This document shows, piece by piece, positions 42,393 through 51,784 of a stretch of DNA of 64,000 nt. Both the position numbers and the translations under genes were made by a program. The stretch's first letter is position 1. Each line of letters begins with the position of its first letter. The notes beneath the pieces were generated by a model, which did not search any database, was not told where the DNA came from, and saw only the letters and a list, made by a program, of their open reading frames with translations. The DNA is taken from NCBI GenBank assembly GCA_910589195.1, contig CAJUTC010000016.1:1-64000 (forward strand). Direction: 5' to 3'. The stretch comes from an uncultured Lachnospiraceae bacterium (GTDB lineage Bacteria > Bacillota > Clostridia > Lachnospirales > Lachnospiraceae).

Positions 42393-43193
42393 CTAGTATG
42401 CTAGATAAGCCTCACAGGCTGCGTCAATACTTCGATATGTATCCTCATATTCAATGGAGATTTCCACTAACTGGCCAAAACTGTTGTTATAATCATCATA
42501 GATGGCTTTTGAGGTACTACTGCGTGAAGGAGTGCGGTAGGTGCCACCAATTCTTTCACTACTCCCTAAAATGATAAATCTACCCTTATCATTAATTTCG
42601 AAAAACTCCCTGTTTTCGCCATTGTTGGAACTACTATGTTTACACAGCACATTCCCGCCCGGAACATAATAGGGCTGGGAATAACGAACTAACTGGGAAG
42701 TGGTAACATTTCCCCCGCGTTGCGTTGCAACGATCCAATAATTTCCGTTCGTTGCGATGCATTCCGGCATCCCGTCGCTGTCTATATCATAAAAAACAAA
42801 ACTGTCTGTTATTGTCATATTCGAAGAGTTATACCAATCATTATAAGCCTCTGCCGCCTTCCGGATGGCCGCCACATCCTTCACTGCCCCGGCAGTCTGC
42901 TGAGTACCCTGGTTTGTTGCCGGATTCCATACGCCGTTTGCATCCACATAGCAGCCATCCGGCGTCATCGTATTCGTTAGCATATATCCGTCAGACCCCA
43001 TATAGTACCATAATCCGCTAGAAGGCGACTGATACCACTGGTTTACCAGGTAGGAACCATCATCATTTTCGATCCACCATCCTCTTGCGTCATTTCTCCA
43101 CTGTGCCGCATTTGCTGTTATTGTTGGAGTTATTACCCCCCCCAAAAGTACTGCTGCTGCCAAAACGGCTGCTTTTCTCAATGGTCTTTGCAT
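42393..43193 (-). CDS. Secreted protein with cell-wall-binding repeats
   Basis: The product has 266 residues. A signal peptide (AAVLAAAVLLGGVIT, cleaved near ANAA) precedes about three aromatic cell-wall repeats (RGWWIENDDGSYLVNQWYQ; GLWYYMGSDGYMLTN). A C-terminal domain of about 160 residues follows (AAEAYNDWYNSS; FVFYDIDSDGMPECIAT). The latter resembles calcium- or acid-residue-rich domains of secreted clostridial proteins with unknown function. Transcribed alone, between a weak SigA-like promoter and a terminator. Confidence 0.87.
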   Translation of the reverse strand: MQRPLRKAAVLAAAVLLGGVITPTITANAAQWRNDARGWWIENDDGSYLVNQWYQSPSSGLWYYMGSDGYMLTNTMTPDGCYVDANGVWNPATNQGTQQTAGAVKDVAAIRKAAEAYNDWYNSSNMTITDSFVFYDIDSDGMPECIATNGNYWIVATQRGGNVTTSQLVRYSQPYYVPGGNVLCKHSSSNNGENREFFEINDKGRFIILGSSERIGGTYRTPSRSSTSKAIYDDYNNSFGQLVEISIEYEDTYRSIDAACEAYLAY

Positions 43194-43241
43194 TTTTCCC
43201 TCTTTTCTCAGGCAATCCCCTGTATTTATTTTTACTTCTTT

Positions 43242-43269
43242 ATTTTACCATATATATTTCTAAACTCAA
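43242..43269 (-). promoter_or_regulatory. Probable promoter of the cell-wall-repeat gene
   Basis: Minus-strand TTGAGT (43264-43269), 16 bases, TAAAAT (43242-43247), the latter preceded by TGG (extended -10 type). Confidence 0.5.
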
Positions 43270-43297
43270 TACCTTTTGCCCACATTTATCATAAACA

Positions 43298-43402
43298 AAA
43301 AGGGCTGCTGAAAGTTCCGGTCTTCCCATATCTGCCAGAAGTGTTCAACTTTATCTGTACGAAATAGGACTTAATACCGCCGTTTTACAGCAGCCCCTTT
43401 GT
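43298..43402 (-). terminator. Long-loop hairpin/terminator after the phosphotransferase gene
   Basis: GGGCTGCTG near 43302 and CAGCAGCCCC near 43395 pair, with A/T runs on both outer sides, around an unusually long 80-base loop. Minus-strand reading ends in TTTTTG. It lies about 150 bases after the gene at 43558. The region 43403-43557 shows nothing else. Confidence 0.55.
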
Positions 43403-43557
43403 TTTCAGGGACATTATTTAGTTATAGGTTGGTTGATTTTTACCGCCAAAACTTCTAGCGATCGTTTATGTTTATCCTGGGTCCCTTTTAAGCCAGGACA
43501 GGCACACGGGATTTTTAACGACGCAATATCGTTTTCTTCACCATTGCGGACAACATT

Positions 43558-44313
43558 TTATTGATACTCTGCCACATCAATCCATCTGAGAAGGAACTCT
43601 TTTTCCTTCTCTTTCTTCTTAGTAAGCTGGGCAGCCGCTACGATAGGAAGCCACCGGCTTACATACTGGCGCGCGGTATCGCTCTTTTCGCAGAACAGCT
43701 TCATATACATTTCCGCTTTATTTGGATTCTCCAGGCTAAACAGCAGATAGGTCATAGCCGCGTCAGCAGAAGCGTTGCCCTGTGCCGCATGTGCCCAGTC
43801 AATGATCCAGAGCTTGCCGTATTTATCTACAATTACGTTGGAAGGGTTAAAATCGCCATGGCACAATTTGGTGTGCTTTGGCATACTTTCCAGACGAACC
43901 GCAAGTTCATAGCGGACAGTAGCGTTTAAATCTTTTAAGCTATTAATCTGATCCATCAGTTTATGGCGCAGCCGTTTAATAGCAGGAACCTTCTGCTTGT
44001 GAACGATTAACTGCAGATCCACAAACATTTCCATATAAGTCTGCAGCTTCTCTGGCTCTTCTTCCATTAACTGAGCCAGGGTCTTTCCTTCCACCTTGTC
44101 ACGGATTAAGCACCAGCCTTCTGGAGTTTCTGATACGGAAACCAAAGTGGGGATATTTAATTCTGTGTTCTCTTCTACCAGCGCCTCATTACGTGCCTCG
44201 TTTAAAACCTCTGCCTTGGTATAACGATTGTCAAATACTTTGATAATCTGATCCTCGGTGGCATAAATGGTCTTATGAGGTCTTGTGAAAATAACTTTTT
44301 TATTTTCTTCCAT
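43558..44313 (-). CDS. Aminoglycoside phosphotransferase/choline kinase-fold protein
   Basis: The product has 251 residues with the APH-family active-site motifs: LCHGDFNPSNVIVD for the catalytic loop and LWIIDWAHA for the metal-binding Asp. An N-terminal Lys in QIIKVFD could be the nucleotide-binding residue. Members phosphorylate small molecules such as choline, sugars or antibiotics, and some act on proteins; the substrate is not decided. It starts 67 bases after adhE and is probably in the same transcript. AAGGAGG ribosome binding site. Confidence 0.85.
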   Translation of the reverse strand: MEENKKVIFTRPHKTIYATEDQIIKVFDNRYTKAEVLNEARNEALVEENTELNIPTLVSVSETPEGWCLIRDKVEGKTLAQLMEEEPEKLQTYMEMFVDLQLIVHKQKVPAIKRLRHKLMDQINSLKDLNATVRYELAVRLESMPKHTKLCHGDFNPSNVIVDKYGKLWIIDWAHAAQGNASADAAMTYLLFSLENPNKAEMYMKLFCEKSDTARQYVSRWLPIVAAAQLTKKKEKEKEFLLRWIDVAEYQ

Positions 44314-44380
44314 GCCTTTCTTTTCCTCCTTAAAATTTTGTGGCTATACTGTTATAATCTGCGGATTCTGTCAGCAAATC

Positions 44381-47008
44381 TTATTTTCCGTAGTAAGCCC
44401 TTAAATACATTTCCTTAATTTCTTTCATCAACGGATATCTTGGGTTTGCCCCTGTACACTGATCGTCAAAGGCATCCTCTACCATCTGATCTAAGTTGTC
44501 TAAGAAGTATGTTTCGTCAATGCCGTAATCCTTAATACACTTCTTAATGCCTACCTTTGCCTTCAGATCCTCAATCTTTGCGATAAACAGCTCTAAGGTT
44601 TCCTGATCATCCTTTCCGCACACGCCGCAGAAATTAGCACACTCTACGTAACGGGACAGGGTATGAGGATACTGGTACTGGGAGAAAGTTCCCATCTTAG
44701 GCGGAACTTCCTCTGCATTAAAGCGCAGCACCTCACAGATTAGCAGCGCATTTGCAACGCCGTGGGGCAAATGATGGTAAGCGCCTAACTTATGAGCCAT
44801 AGAGTGGCATACCCCTAAGAACGCATTGGCAAATGCCATACCAGCCAGGCAGGAAGCGTCCGCCATCTTCTCTCTTGCAACCGGATCCTCCGCGCCCTTC
44901 TCATAAGCCCTGGGCAGATACTCAAATACGCTCTTCATGGCTTTTAACGCTAAACCGTCTGTATAATCCGTAGCCATAATCGATGCATATGCCTCTAACG
45001 CATGGGTCAGTACATCCACGCCGGAAGCACTGGTTAATCCCTTAGGCTGGTTCATCATATTATCCGCATCTACAATCGCCATGTTAGGAAGCAGTTCATA
45101 GTCCGCTAACGGATACTTGGTTCCGGTCCGGTCATCTGTGATAACAGCAAATGGAGTTACTTCCGATCCAGTACCAGAAGAAGTGGGGATGGCTACAAAG
45201 TATGCCTTTTCGCCCATCTTGGGGAAGGTGTAAACTCTCTTGCGGATATCCATAAAGCGCATCGCCAGGTCTAAGAAATCTACTTCTGGATGCTCATATA
45301 ATACCCACATAATCTTGCCAGCATCCATAGCAGAACCGCCGCCCAGCGCGATAATGCAGTCCGGTTCAAATGCCCGCATAGCTGCCGCGCCCGCAACCGC
45401 GGAAGACAGGTTCGGATCCGGGGCAACTTCGAAGAAGCAGGTATGCTGGATTCCCATCTGATCCAACTTATCCTCGATTGGCTTTACATAGCCATTCTTA
45501 TATAAGAAAGAGTCCGTAACAATAAAGCATTTTTTCTTGCCCATCACGGTTCCTAACTCATCCAATGCCACTGGCATACAGCCCTTCTTAAAGTATACCT
45601 TCTCCGGCGCTCTGAACCACAACATATTTTCTCTCCTCTCTGCTACGGTCTTAATATTCAACAGATGCTTTACACCTACGTTCTCAGAAACGGAGTTGCC
45701 GCCCCAAGAACCGCATCCTAAAGTTAAGGATGGCATCAGTTTAAAGTTGTAAAGATCGCCGATTCCGCCGTGAGAGGAAGGCGTATTGATTACAATACGG
45801 CAAGTCTTCATAGCCTGTGCATGCTTTAAAATCTTTTCCTTCTGAGCCGGATGGATATAAAGGGATGCCGTATGGCCGTAACCGCCGTCTGCCACCAGCC
45901 GTTCTGCCTTTGCGATTGCCTCATCAAAATCCTTTGTGTGGTACATGGCCAGTACGGGAGAAAGCTTCTCATGGGCAAATTCCTCAGAAATATCTACGGA
46001 TTCTACTTCACCAATCAAAATCTTAGTAGATTCCGGAACGGTTACTCCTGCCAGCTTTGCGATAGTAAACGCTGACTGTCCTACAATTTTAGCATTTAAT
46101 GCGCCGTTAATCAAGATGGTATGGCGCACCTTATCTAATTCATCTTCTTTCAAGAAGTAGCATCCTCTGTACTGGAATTCCTTCTTAACCGCATCATAAA
46201 TATCGCCTACTACAGTTACAGACTGCTCAGAAGCGCAAATCATACCGTTATCAAATGTTTTTGAATGAATAACTGAGTTTACCGCTAACTGGATATTTGC
46301 CGTATCATCAATAATAACCGGGGTATTTCCAGCGCCTACGCCAAGTGCCGGCTTTCCGGAAGAATAAGCTGCCTTTACCATGCCAGGGCCGCCAGTAGCC
46401 AGGATAATATCGGCATCCCGCATAACTTCATTGGTCAGTTCCAGGCTCGGAACATCGATCCAGCTAATGATGTTTTTCGGCGCGCCTGCTGCAACGGCTG
46501 CGTCTAATACGATTTTCGCTGCTTCAATGGTACAATTTTTTGCTCTGGGGTGTGGGCTGAAAATAATTGCGTTTCTGGTTTTTAAGCAAATCAATGCCTT
46601 AAAGATTGCGGTAGATGTGGGATTTGTGGTAGGAATAACGGCTGCTACAAGACCGATAGGTTCAGCGATCTTCTTAATGCCATAAGCACTGTCTTCTTCG
46701 ATAATGCCACAGGTTTTGGTGTTCCGGTAAGCGTTATAGATATACTCAGAAGCATAATGGTTCTTAATAACCTTATCTTCTACAATACCCATTCCGGTTT
46801 CTTTTACAGCCATTTTGGCTAACGGGATCCTTGCTTTATTTGCTGCCATAGCTGCCGCAAAAAAGATTTTGTCCACCTGTTCCTGAGTAAACGTTGCAAA
46901 AACCTCCTGCGCCTTTCGCATCTCCTTCATCCGTGCCTGGAGCGCGTCTACATTATCAATGATATTCTGCTCCGGCACTGCTAATGTTTCCTTGGTTTTG
47001 GTTGCCAT
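44381..47008 (-). CDS. adhE: Bifunctional acetaldehyde-CoA/alcohol dehydrogenase
   Basis: The product has 875 residues. An N-terminal aldehyde dehydrogenase half has the catalytic cysteine in FDNGMICASEQSV. An iron-dependent alcohol dehydrogenase half has GGGSAMDAGK, SGTGSEVT and the metal-binding histidines of CHSMAHKLGAYHHLPHG. Together they convert acetyl-CoA to ethanol with two NADH, regenerating NAD+ in fermentation. Length and order match AdhE. Two Rex-like boxes lie just downstream of a consensus promoter, so expression should respond to the NADH/NAD+ ratio. AAGGAGG ribosome binding site. Confidence 0.97.
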   Translation of the reverse strand: MATKTKETLAVPEQNIIDNVDALQARMKEMRKAQEVFATFTQEQVDKIFFAAAMAANKARIPLAKMAVKETGMGIVEDKVIKNHYASEYIYNAYRNTKTCGIIEEDSAYGIKKIAEPIGLVAAVIPTTNPTSTAIFKALICLKTRNAIIFSPHPRAKNCTIEAAKIVLDAAVAAGAPKNIISWIDVPSLELTNEVMRDADIILATGGPGMVKAAYSSGKPALGVGAGNTPVIIDDTANIQLAVNSVIHSKTFDNGMICASEQSVTVVGDIYDAVKKEFQYRGCYFLKEDELDKVRHTILINGALNAKIVGQSAFTIAKLAGVTVPESTKILIGEVESVDISEEFAHEKLSPVLAMYHTKDFDEAIAKAERLVADGGYGHTASLYIHPAQKEKILKHAQAMKTCRIVINTPSSHGGIGDLYNFKLMPSLTLGCGSWGGNSVSENVGVKHLLNIKTVAERRENMLWFRAPEKVYFKKGCMPVALDELGTVMGKKKCFIVTDSFLYKNGYVKPIEDKLDQMGIQHTCFFEVAPDPNLSSAVAGAAAMRAFEPDCIIALGGGSAMDAGKIMWVLYEHPEVDFLDLAMRFMDIRKRVYTFPKMGEKAYFVAIPTSSGTGSEVTPFAVITDDRTGTKYPLADYELLPNMAIVDADNMMNQPKGLTSASGVDVLTHALEAYASIMATDYTDGLALKAMKSVFEYLPRAYEKGAEDPVAREKMADASCLAGMAFANAFLGVCHSMAHKLGAYHHLPHGVANALLICEVLRFNAEEVPPKMGTFSQYQYPHTLSRYVECANFCGVCGKDDQETLELFIAKIEDLKAKVGIKKCIKDYGIDETYFLDNLDQMVEDAFDDQCTGANPRYPLMKEIKEMYLRAYYGK

Positions 47009-47148
47009 CTCTTTTTCCTCCTTAATTTGTTTCTATTGGGTTAATTGTTTTCTTGTAACAAAACGGTGTTCGCTTTTTAGATTCTATCCCGTATCTGGAT
47101 CCACTTGTTACAGGTAAAATCTTTTGCCAGCGACTTGTTAATCGAATA

Positions 47149-47180
47149 GTGTTATTTTTTTAACGTTATTTTTTTAACAA
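47149..47180. promoter_or_regulatory. Two overlapping Rex-like operator sites
   Basis: GTGTTA-N6-TAACGT (47149-47166) and ACGTTA-N6-TAACAA (47163-47180), with six T bases in each spacer, resemble the Rex consensus TTGTTA-N6-TAACAA. They overlap by 4 bases and lie over and just after the expected transcription start, a place where Rex would block transcription until NADH rises. Confidence 0.7.
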
Positions 47181-47184
47181 ATTC

Positions 47185-47213
47185 ATTATATATCGTTTTT
47201 ATGAAAAAGTCAA
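47185..47213 (-). promoter_or_regulatory. adhE: SigA promoter of adhE
   Basis: Minus-strand TTGACT (47208-47213) and TATAAT (47185-47190) with a 17-base spacer. The leader to the ATG is about 170 bases. The rest of the 483-base gap up to mfd (47214-47491) holds nothing I can support. Confidence 0.85.
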
Positions 47214-47491
47214 ATAAAATTTCCCAATTTCGGCGAATAAAAACAGCAGAAAAGCTGACTGGTTTTCATGGAAAAACTATGCATTATTACCATGGAAACA
47301 GAAAACCAGAATCCAGCAAAACGGGTTGCTGGCACGTTTTACCGGATTCTTTGTTACAAAAGCAAAGTATCCTTTACCGGTTTCTGATTTTCCTTCCCAT
47401 TTTCTGCAACGCCAGCGCGCATAGCGTTATGCCTTGCTGAAACCACCGCCTCCGCCAGAAGCTTCATAAATTCCGAAGCGGGACATAAGGG

Positions 47492-50400
47492 TTACGCTCC
47501 GCCTTTTGCAAAGGGCCGCAGGCTTCGCAGTGTTTCTTTTACCTTTTCAATCACCGGATAGCAGTCCCGGTTTTTCTCCCGGTGCAGATAAGAAAGCACC
47601 GGCGTTTCATTTCCGGTCAGCTTGATCTGCCCCTTCCCCTCCTGCACCAGTTTTGTAAGACCTTCCGGATTTAATCTGGCTTTTGGAAATACTGTCAGCC
47701 TGAATTCCTGACGATTAATCAATACTTCTGTAATATACACCTGATGAGCCATTGCCTTAATACTTGCAATTGTAAGAAGGTTCATAACTGCCTTTGGCAG
47801 ATCCCCAAACCGGTCTATCAGCTCGTCCTGCATATCCATTTCTTCTTCTTCACTTTCAATCGCTGAAATTCGTTTATAAATATCTAACTTCAAATATTCA
47901 TTTTTAATGTAGTATGGGGGGATGTAAGCATCGATATCGCATTCTACTACTGTTTCAAAATCCAGCGCTTCCTCTTGCGTGGTTTTCCCCTTCAGGGCCA
48001 GCACTGCCTGCTTTAACAATTTACAGTATAAATCGTATCCTACCGCGTCCATATGGCCATGTTGTTCCGCCCCCAGTACATTTCCAGCGCCACGGATTTC
48101 CAAATCCCGCATTGCAATTTTAATTCCCGATCCAAGCTCTGTAAACTCCCGGATGGCCTGAAGCCGCTTTTCCGCTTCCTCCTTTAAGATTTTATCCCTT
48201 TTGTACATTAAAAACGCATAAGAAGTACGGCTAGAGCGCCCTACCCGCCCTCTGAGCTGATAAAGTTGGGACAGACCCATCCGATCTGCGTCGTGGATAA
48301 TCATTGTGTTGGCATTAGGGATATCCAGACCGGTTTCAATAATCGTGGTGGATACCAATACATCAATTTCCCCATTAATAAAATCTGCCATAATCCGCTC
48401 TAACTGCCGTTCGCTCATCTGCCCGTGGGCAAATACTACCGTTGCCTCTGGCACCAGGGCCTGGATCCGCCCGGCCAAATCATCAATATCGTGAACTCGG
48501 TTATAAACATAATAGACCTGTCCGTTTCTGGCCAGCTCCCGGTTGATTGCTTCCCGAATCATCTCTTCGTTGTATTCCATTACATACGTTTGGATGGGCA
48601 TCCGATCGACTGGAGGCTCCTCCAAAACGCTCATATCCCGGATTCCTACCAGGCTCATATGAAGGGTTCGGGGAATGGGTGTGGCCGTTAACGTAAGCAC
48701 ATCCACACTTTCCTTCAGCTTTTTTATTTTTTCCTTATGGGTGACACCAAAACGCTGTTCCTCATCAATGACCAAAAGACCCAGATCGTTAAACTGCACA
48801 TCCTTTGAAAGAACCCGATGGGTGCCGATCACCACATCCACCAGTCCCTTTTTTAAGTCTTCAATGGTTTTTTTCTGCTGGGCAGGCGTGCGGAACCGGG
48901 ACAGCATATCTACCCTTACAGGAAAGTTCTTCATCCTCTGGATAAATGTATTATAATGTTGTTGAGCTAAAATAGTCGTTGGCACCAGGTAAACCACCTG
49001 TTTGCTTTCCTGTACCGCCTTAAAAGCAGCCCGTAGCGCAATTTCCGTCTTTCCATATCCCACATCGCCGCATACCAGCCGATCCATGATCTTCTTGCTT
49101 TCCATATCGCTTTTGGTGGCCTCGATGGCCTCCAACTGGTCATCTGTTTCCTCATACGGGAACAGTTCTTCAAATTCCCGCTGCCAGACTGTATCCGGGC
49201 CATAGGGAAAGCCGGTATCGGACTGGCGAGCCGCGTAAAGTTCCACCAGCTCCTTTGCTATCTGTTGGACAGCTCCTTTTACCTTGGTTTTTGTTTTTTT
49301 CCATTCTGTTCCGCCAAGCCTGTTTAGTTTTGGCTTCTTGGCTTCAGAGCCTGCGTATTTTTGAATTCGGTCTAAGCGGGTAGCCGGGATAAAAAGATTT
49401 CCCCCATCTCCATACTCTACTTTCATATAGTCCTTTATGACCCCGTCCCGCTCAATCTTTTCGATGCCACGGTAAACACCAAGCCCGTGATCCTCATGCA
49501 CCACGTAATCACCCACTGCCAATTCCGAAAAGCTGGCAATTTTTTTCGCTTCATAGGAAGACTTTTTCTTTTTTCTTTTCTTCCTTTCCACGCCGAAAAT
49601 ATCGCCTTCCGTAATAATCACAAATTTTAGCATAGGGTATTCGAACCCCTTATGGAGATTTCCATAGGTTACCAGGATTTCCCCCGGCTTTACCACAGGA
49701 TCCAGCAAGGTTTCCCCCGGCTCACAGCTTATCTTTTTTCTGTTTTCTTCCCCGGTCTTTTCAGTTTTTCCGTCAGAACCTGCCGGCTCCTCCTCAGAAA
49801 CTGACACTATGCCGCCTGGACAGTACGCCCGAAGTTCATAGTCCCTCAGATCGCTGGCCAACCTGCTGGCCCTGGTGCGGGAAGCCGTTAAAAATACCAC
49901 CCGATATCCTTCCCGTTTCCACCTGGTTAGATCTTTAATTAAAAGGTCAAAACTATTTTGGTAAGAATTTACATTTTTTACAGTAAACGCAAACTTTTCG
50001 TTTACAGCCAGACCAGACAGGCGTTGATCCAAACCAGTCAGATATACAGTTCGTTTTGTCTGCACTTTAGCAAGGATTTCTTTCACAGAATATAAAAGCC
50101 CCGTCTGGCCGCCCAGCAGATATCCCTTTTCCAGACGATGGCCCATGCTTTCTCGGAATTCCAATTCCACAGCCTGGCCCTTTTCCTGAAGCCTGGTAGG
50201 TTCATCTAAAAAAATCAATGTATTATTTGTGGGAAAATATTGGGCAAAGGACACCGTATCATCACAAAAATAGTCAATATATCCATCCAAATTTCCTATT
50301 TTCCACTCTTCTTCCAAGCCTTCCGTAAACTCTTTAATAACAGTAACAATCCTGTGGCCTTCTTCAATCTTCCCGTTTTTCCGGAAAATGGCTTCGCTGT

Positions 50401-51127
50401 CACCTGCTTCTTTCCTAAGGCGGCGGATCCCCTCTTCTAGTTGGTTATGGCTTAAAATGACTTCTTGGGCCGGATAAATCCGAATCTCCTCCAATTGCTC
50501 TAATGACCGCTGGCTTTCTAAATCAAAGCTTCGGATCGAATCTATCTCATCGTCCCACATTTCAATTCTTACTGGGAATTCTTCTGTCAGAGGGAAAATA
50601 TCAAGAATCCCGCCCCGGATCGAAAACTGCCCCATGCCGTCTACCTGGGCTGTCCGCTCATAGCCTAATGCAACCAGTTCTTTTTTCAATTTTTCCAAAT
50701 CAAGCTTTTGCCCGTTTTCCACCCAGATAACATGGGAAGCAAGATGATCCGGCGGGAGGAGATGATCCATCAAGCCGTCTAATGTAGTAATCACCACGCC
50801 GCCCATTTCTTCCATCAACGCTTTTTGTACCTGGATTCTCTGCCTGGCCATCATATTTCCATGAATATCGGCAGCGTAAAAAAGCAGGTCCTTTGCCGGA
50901 TACAGCCATACCTGCTTGGTAAAATTCCGATAATCGTCGTAAATCTCTTTCGCCCGCAGTTCATCATACGTAACCACCAGCTTCCACGGATAGCCGCGCC
51001 CCAATTCATACATCAGGTGTACTTTCTGGGAATCCAGCGTTCCAGTTGCCTGAACAGGGCCTTGTCCTTTATAAATGGCTTGAGCCAAATCTTCATATTC
51101 CTTTAGTTCCAACAAGGGGTTTTGCAT
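47492..51127 (-). CDS. mfd: Transcription-repair coupling factor
   Basis: The product has 1211 residues from the ATG at 51127 (AGGAAG site). A start 13 codons earlier lies within the decayed tnpB. It contains a UvrB-like N-terminal region, then an RNA-polymerase-interaction domain (SFSELAVGDYVVHEDHGLG). A helicase core follows (GDVGYGKTEIA, DEEQRFG, TATPIPRT), then a C-terminal Mfd domain. Mfd removes stalled RNA polymerase and recruits the excision-repair enzymes. It lies 0.6 kb after pth, as in Bacillus apart from the insertion-sequence remnant. Full length and intact. Confidence 0.97.
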   Translation of the reverse strand: MQNPLLELKEYEDLAQAIYKGQGPVQATGTLDSQKVHLMYELGRGYPWKLVVTYDELRAKEIYDDYRNFTKQVWLYPAKDLLFYAADIHGNMMARQRIQVQKALMEEMGGVVITTLDGLMDHLLPPDHLASHVIWVENGQKLDLEKLKKELVALGYERTAQVDGMGQFSIRGGILDIFPLTEEFPVRIEMWDDEIDSIRSFDLESQRSLEQLEEIRIYPAQEVILSHNQLEEGIRRLRKEAGDSEAIFRKNGKIEEGHRIVTVIKEFTEGLEEEWKIGNLDGYIDYFCDDTVSFAQYFPTNNTLIFLDEPTRLQEKGQAVELEFRESMGHRLEKGYLLGGQTGLLYSVKEILAKVQTKRTVYLTGLDQRLSGLAVNEKFAFTVKNVNSYQNSFDLLIKDLTRWKREGYRVVFLTASRTRASRLASDLRDYELRAYCPGGIVSVSEEEPAGSDGKTEKTGEENRKKISCEPGETLLDPVVKPGEILVTYGNLHKGFEYPMLKFVIITEGDIFGVERKKRKKKKSSYEAKKIASFSELAVGDYVVHEDHGLGVYRGIEKIERDGVIKDYMKVEYGDGGNLFIPATRLDRIQKYAGSEAKKPKLNRLGGTEWKKTKTKVKGAVQQIAKELVELYAARQSDTGFPYGPDTVWQREFEELFPYEETDDQLEAIEATKSDMESKKIMDRLVCGDVGYGKTEIALRAAFKAVQESKQVVYLVPTTILAQQHYNTFIQRMKNFPVRVDMLSRFRTPAQQKKTIEDLKKGLVDVVIGTHRVLSKDVQFNDLGLLVIDEEQRFGVTHKEKIKKLKESVDVLTLTATPIPRTLHMSLVGIRDMSVLEEPPVDRMPIQTYVMEYNEEMIREAINRELARNGQVYYVYNRVHDIDDLAGRIQALVPEATVVFAHGQMSERQLERIMADFINGEIDVLVSTTIIETGLDIPNANTMIIHDADRMGLSQLYQLRGRVGRSSRTSYAFLMYKRDKILKEEAEKRLQAIREFTELGSGIKIAMRDLEIRGAGNVLGAEQHGHMDAVGYDLYCKLLKQAVLALKGKTTQEEALDFETVVECDIDAYIPPYYIKNEYLKLDIYKRISAIESEEEEMDMQDELIDRFGDLPKAVMNLLTIASIKAMAHQVYITEVLINRQEFRLTVFPKARLNPEGLTKLVQEGKGQIKLTGNETPVLSYLHREKNRDCYPVIEKVKETLRSLRPFAKGGA

Positions 51128-51141
51128 ACTCTTCCTGCTAC

Positions 51142-51763
51142 TCAAAATATAGACAAATATACCCATATCGGGATGTTGAAAGTCTTCACAGACTTTGAGA
51201 GATGCCTGCTCTTCATCATTCCTGATACATTCAAATCTTCAACGGCAGCATACGACGGCTTGGTTTTCACGATCTCATTTACCGTTTTATTGATATCGTC
51301 CGTACGGATATGATCGATTCTCTGATGAAGCTTTAGTACCTTTAAGACTTGTTTTTGGATATTTTGTCTGGTAGCATCTCCTTTCTTTTTTGAACGCTTC
51401 TTTAAGCCTTCGTATTTCCTCGAAAGACTGCGCTGTTCCTTTTTAATTTCTTTTCTAATTTTTTAACGGTTGCTGTTTTGTTTATATTCTTTTTTGTAAT
51501 ACCATTGCTGATGACTGCAAGTTTCTTTATCCCCAGGTCGATGCCTAATCCAAAGCCATTCCGGTCCGGTTTTACCGTTTCCTTTTCTTCCACAAACACA
51601 GACATATAATATCGCCCTGCCCTGCGGAATATTGTCCCGCTTTTAATGATTTGTGTCAGGGTCTGCCGGTATACACCTTTTCCTTTATCCTTACCCAGTG
51701 TAGCGTAAGAATCTTTATCCTGTGCCTTTCACATTGGATGACTGTTTTTGTGTCTGTTTTCAT
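51142..51763 (-). pseudogene. Decayed tnpB of an IS200/IS605-type element
   Basis: Fragments of the RNA-guided nuclease TnpB appear in several frames. WVRIKEK is read from an ATG at 51763. SGTIFRRAGRYYMSVFVEE then GFGLGIDLGIKKLAVISNG (with the first catalytic Asp region) are read from about 51700 to 51420. After a frameshift near 51430 come SLSRKYEGLKKRSKK and PSYAAVEDLNVSGMM (with the catalytic Glu), down to a stop at 51142. The C-terminal zinc finger and last Asp are missing, as is tnpA. At least two frameshifts make it inactive. It sits neatly between pth and mfd without harming either. Confidence 0.85.
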
Positions 51764-51784
51764 AAACGCTCTTTCCTTATTTCG

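Noticed and set aside
43558..44313. Aminoglycoside resistance gene
   Set aside because: The fold is shared with choline and sugar kinases, and the adhE neighbourhood gives no sign of resistance function.
47201..47440. 79-residue plus-strand frame upstream of adhE
   Set aside because: Its first codons lie on the adhE -35 box, no ribosome binding site is present and all neighbours are on the other strand.
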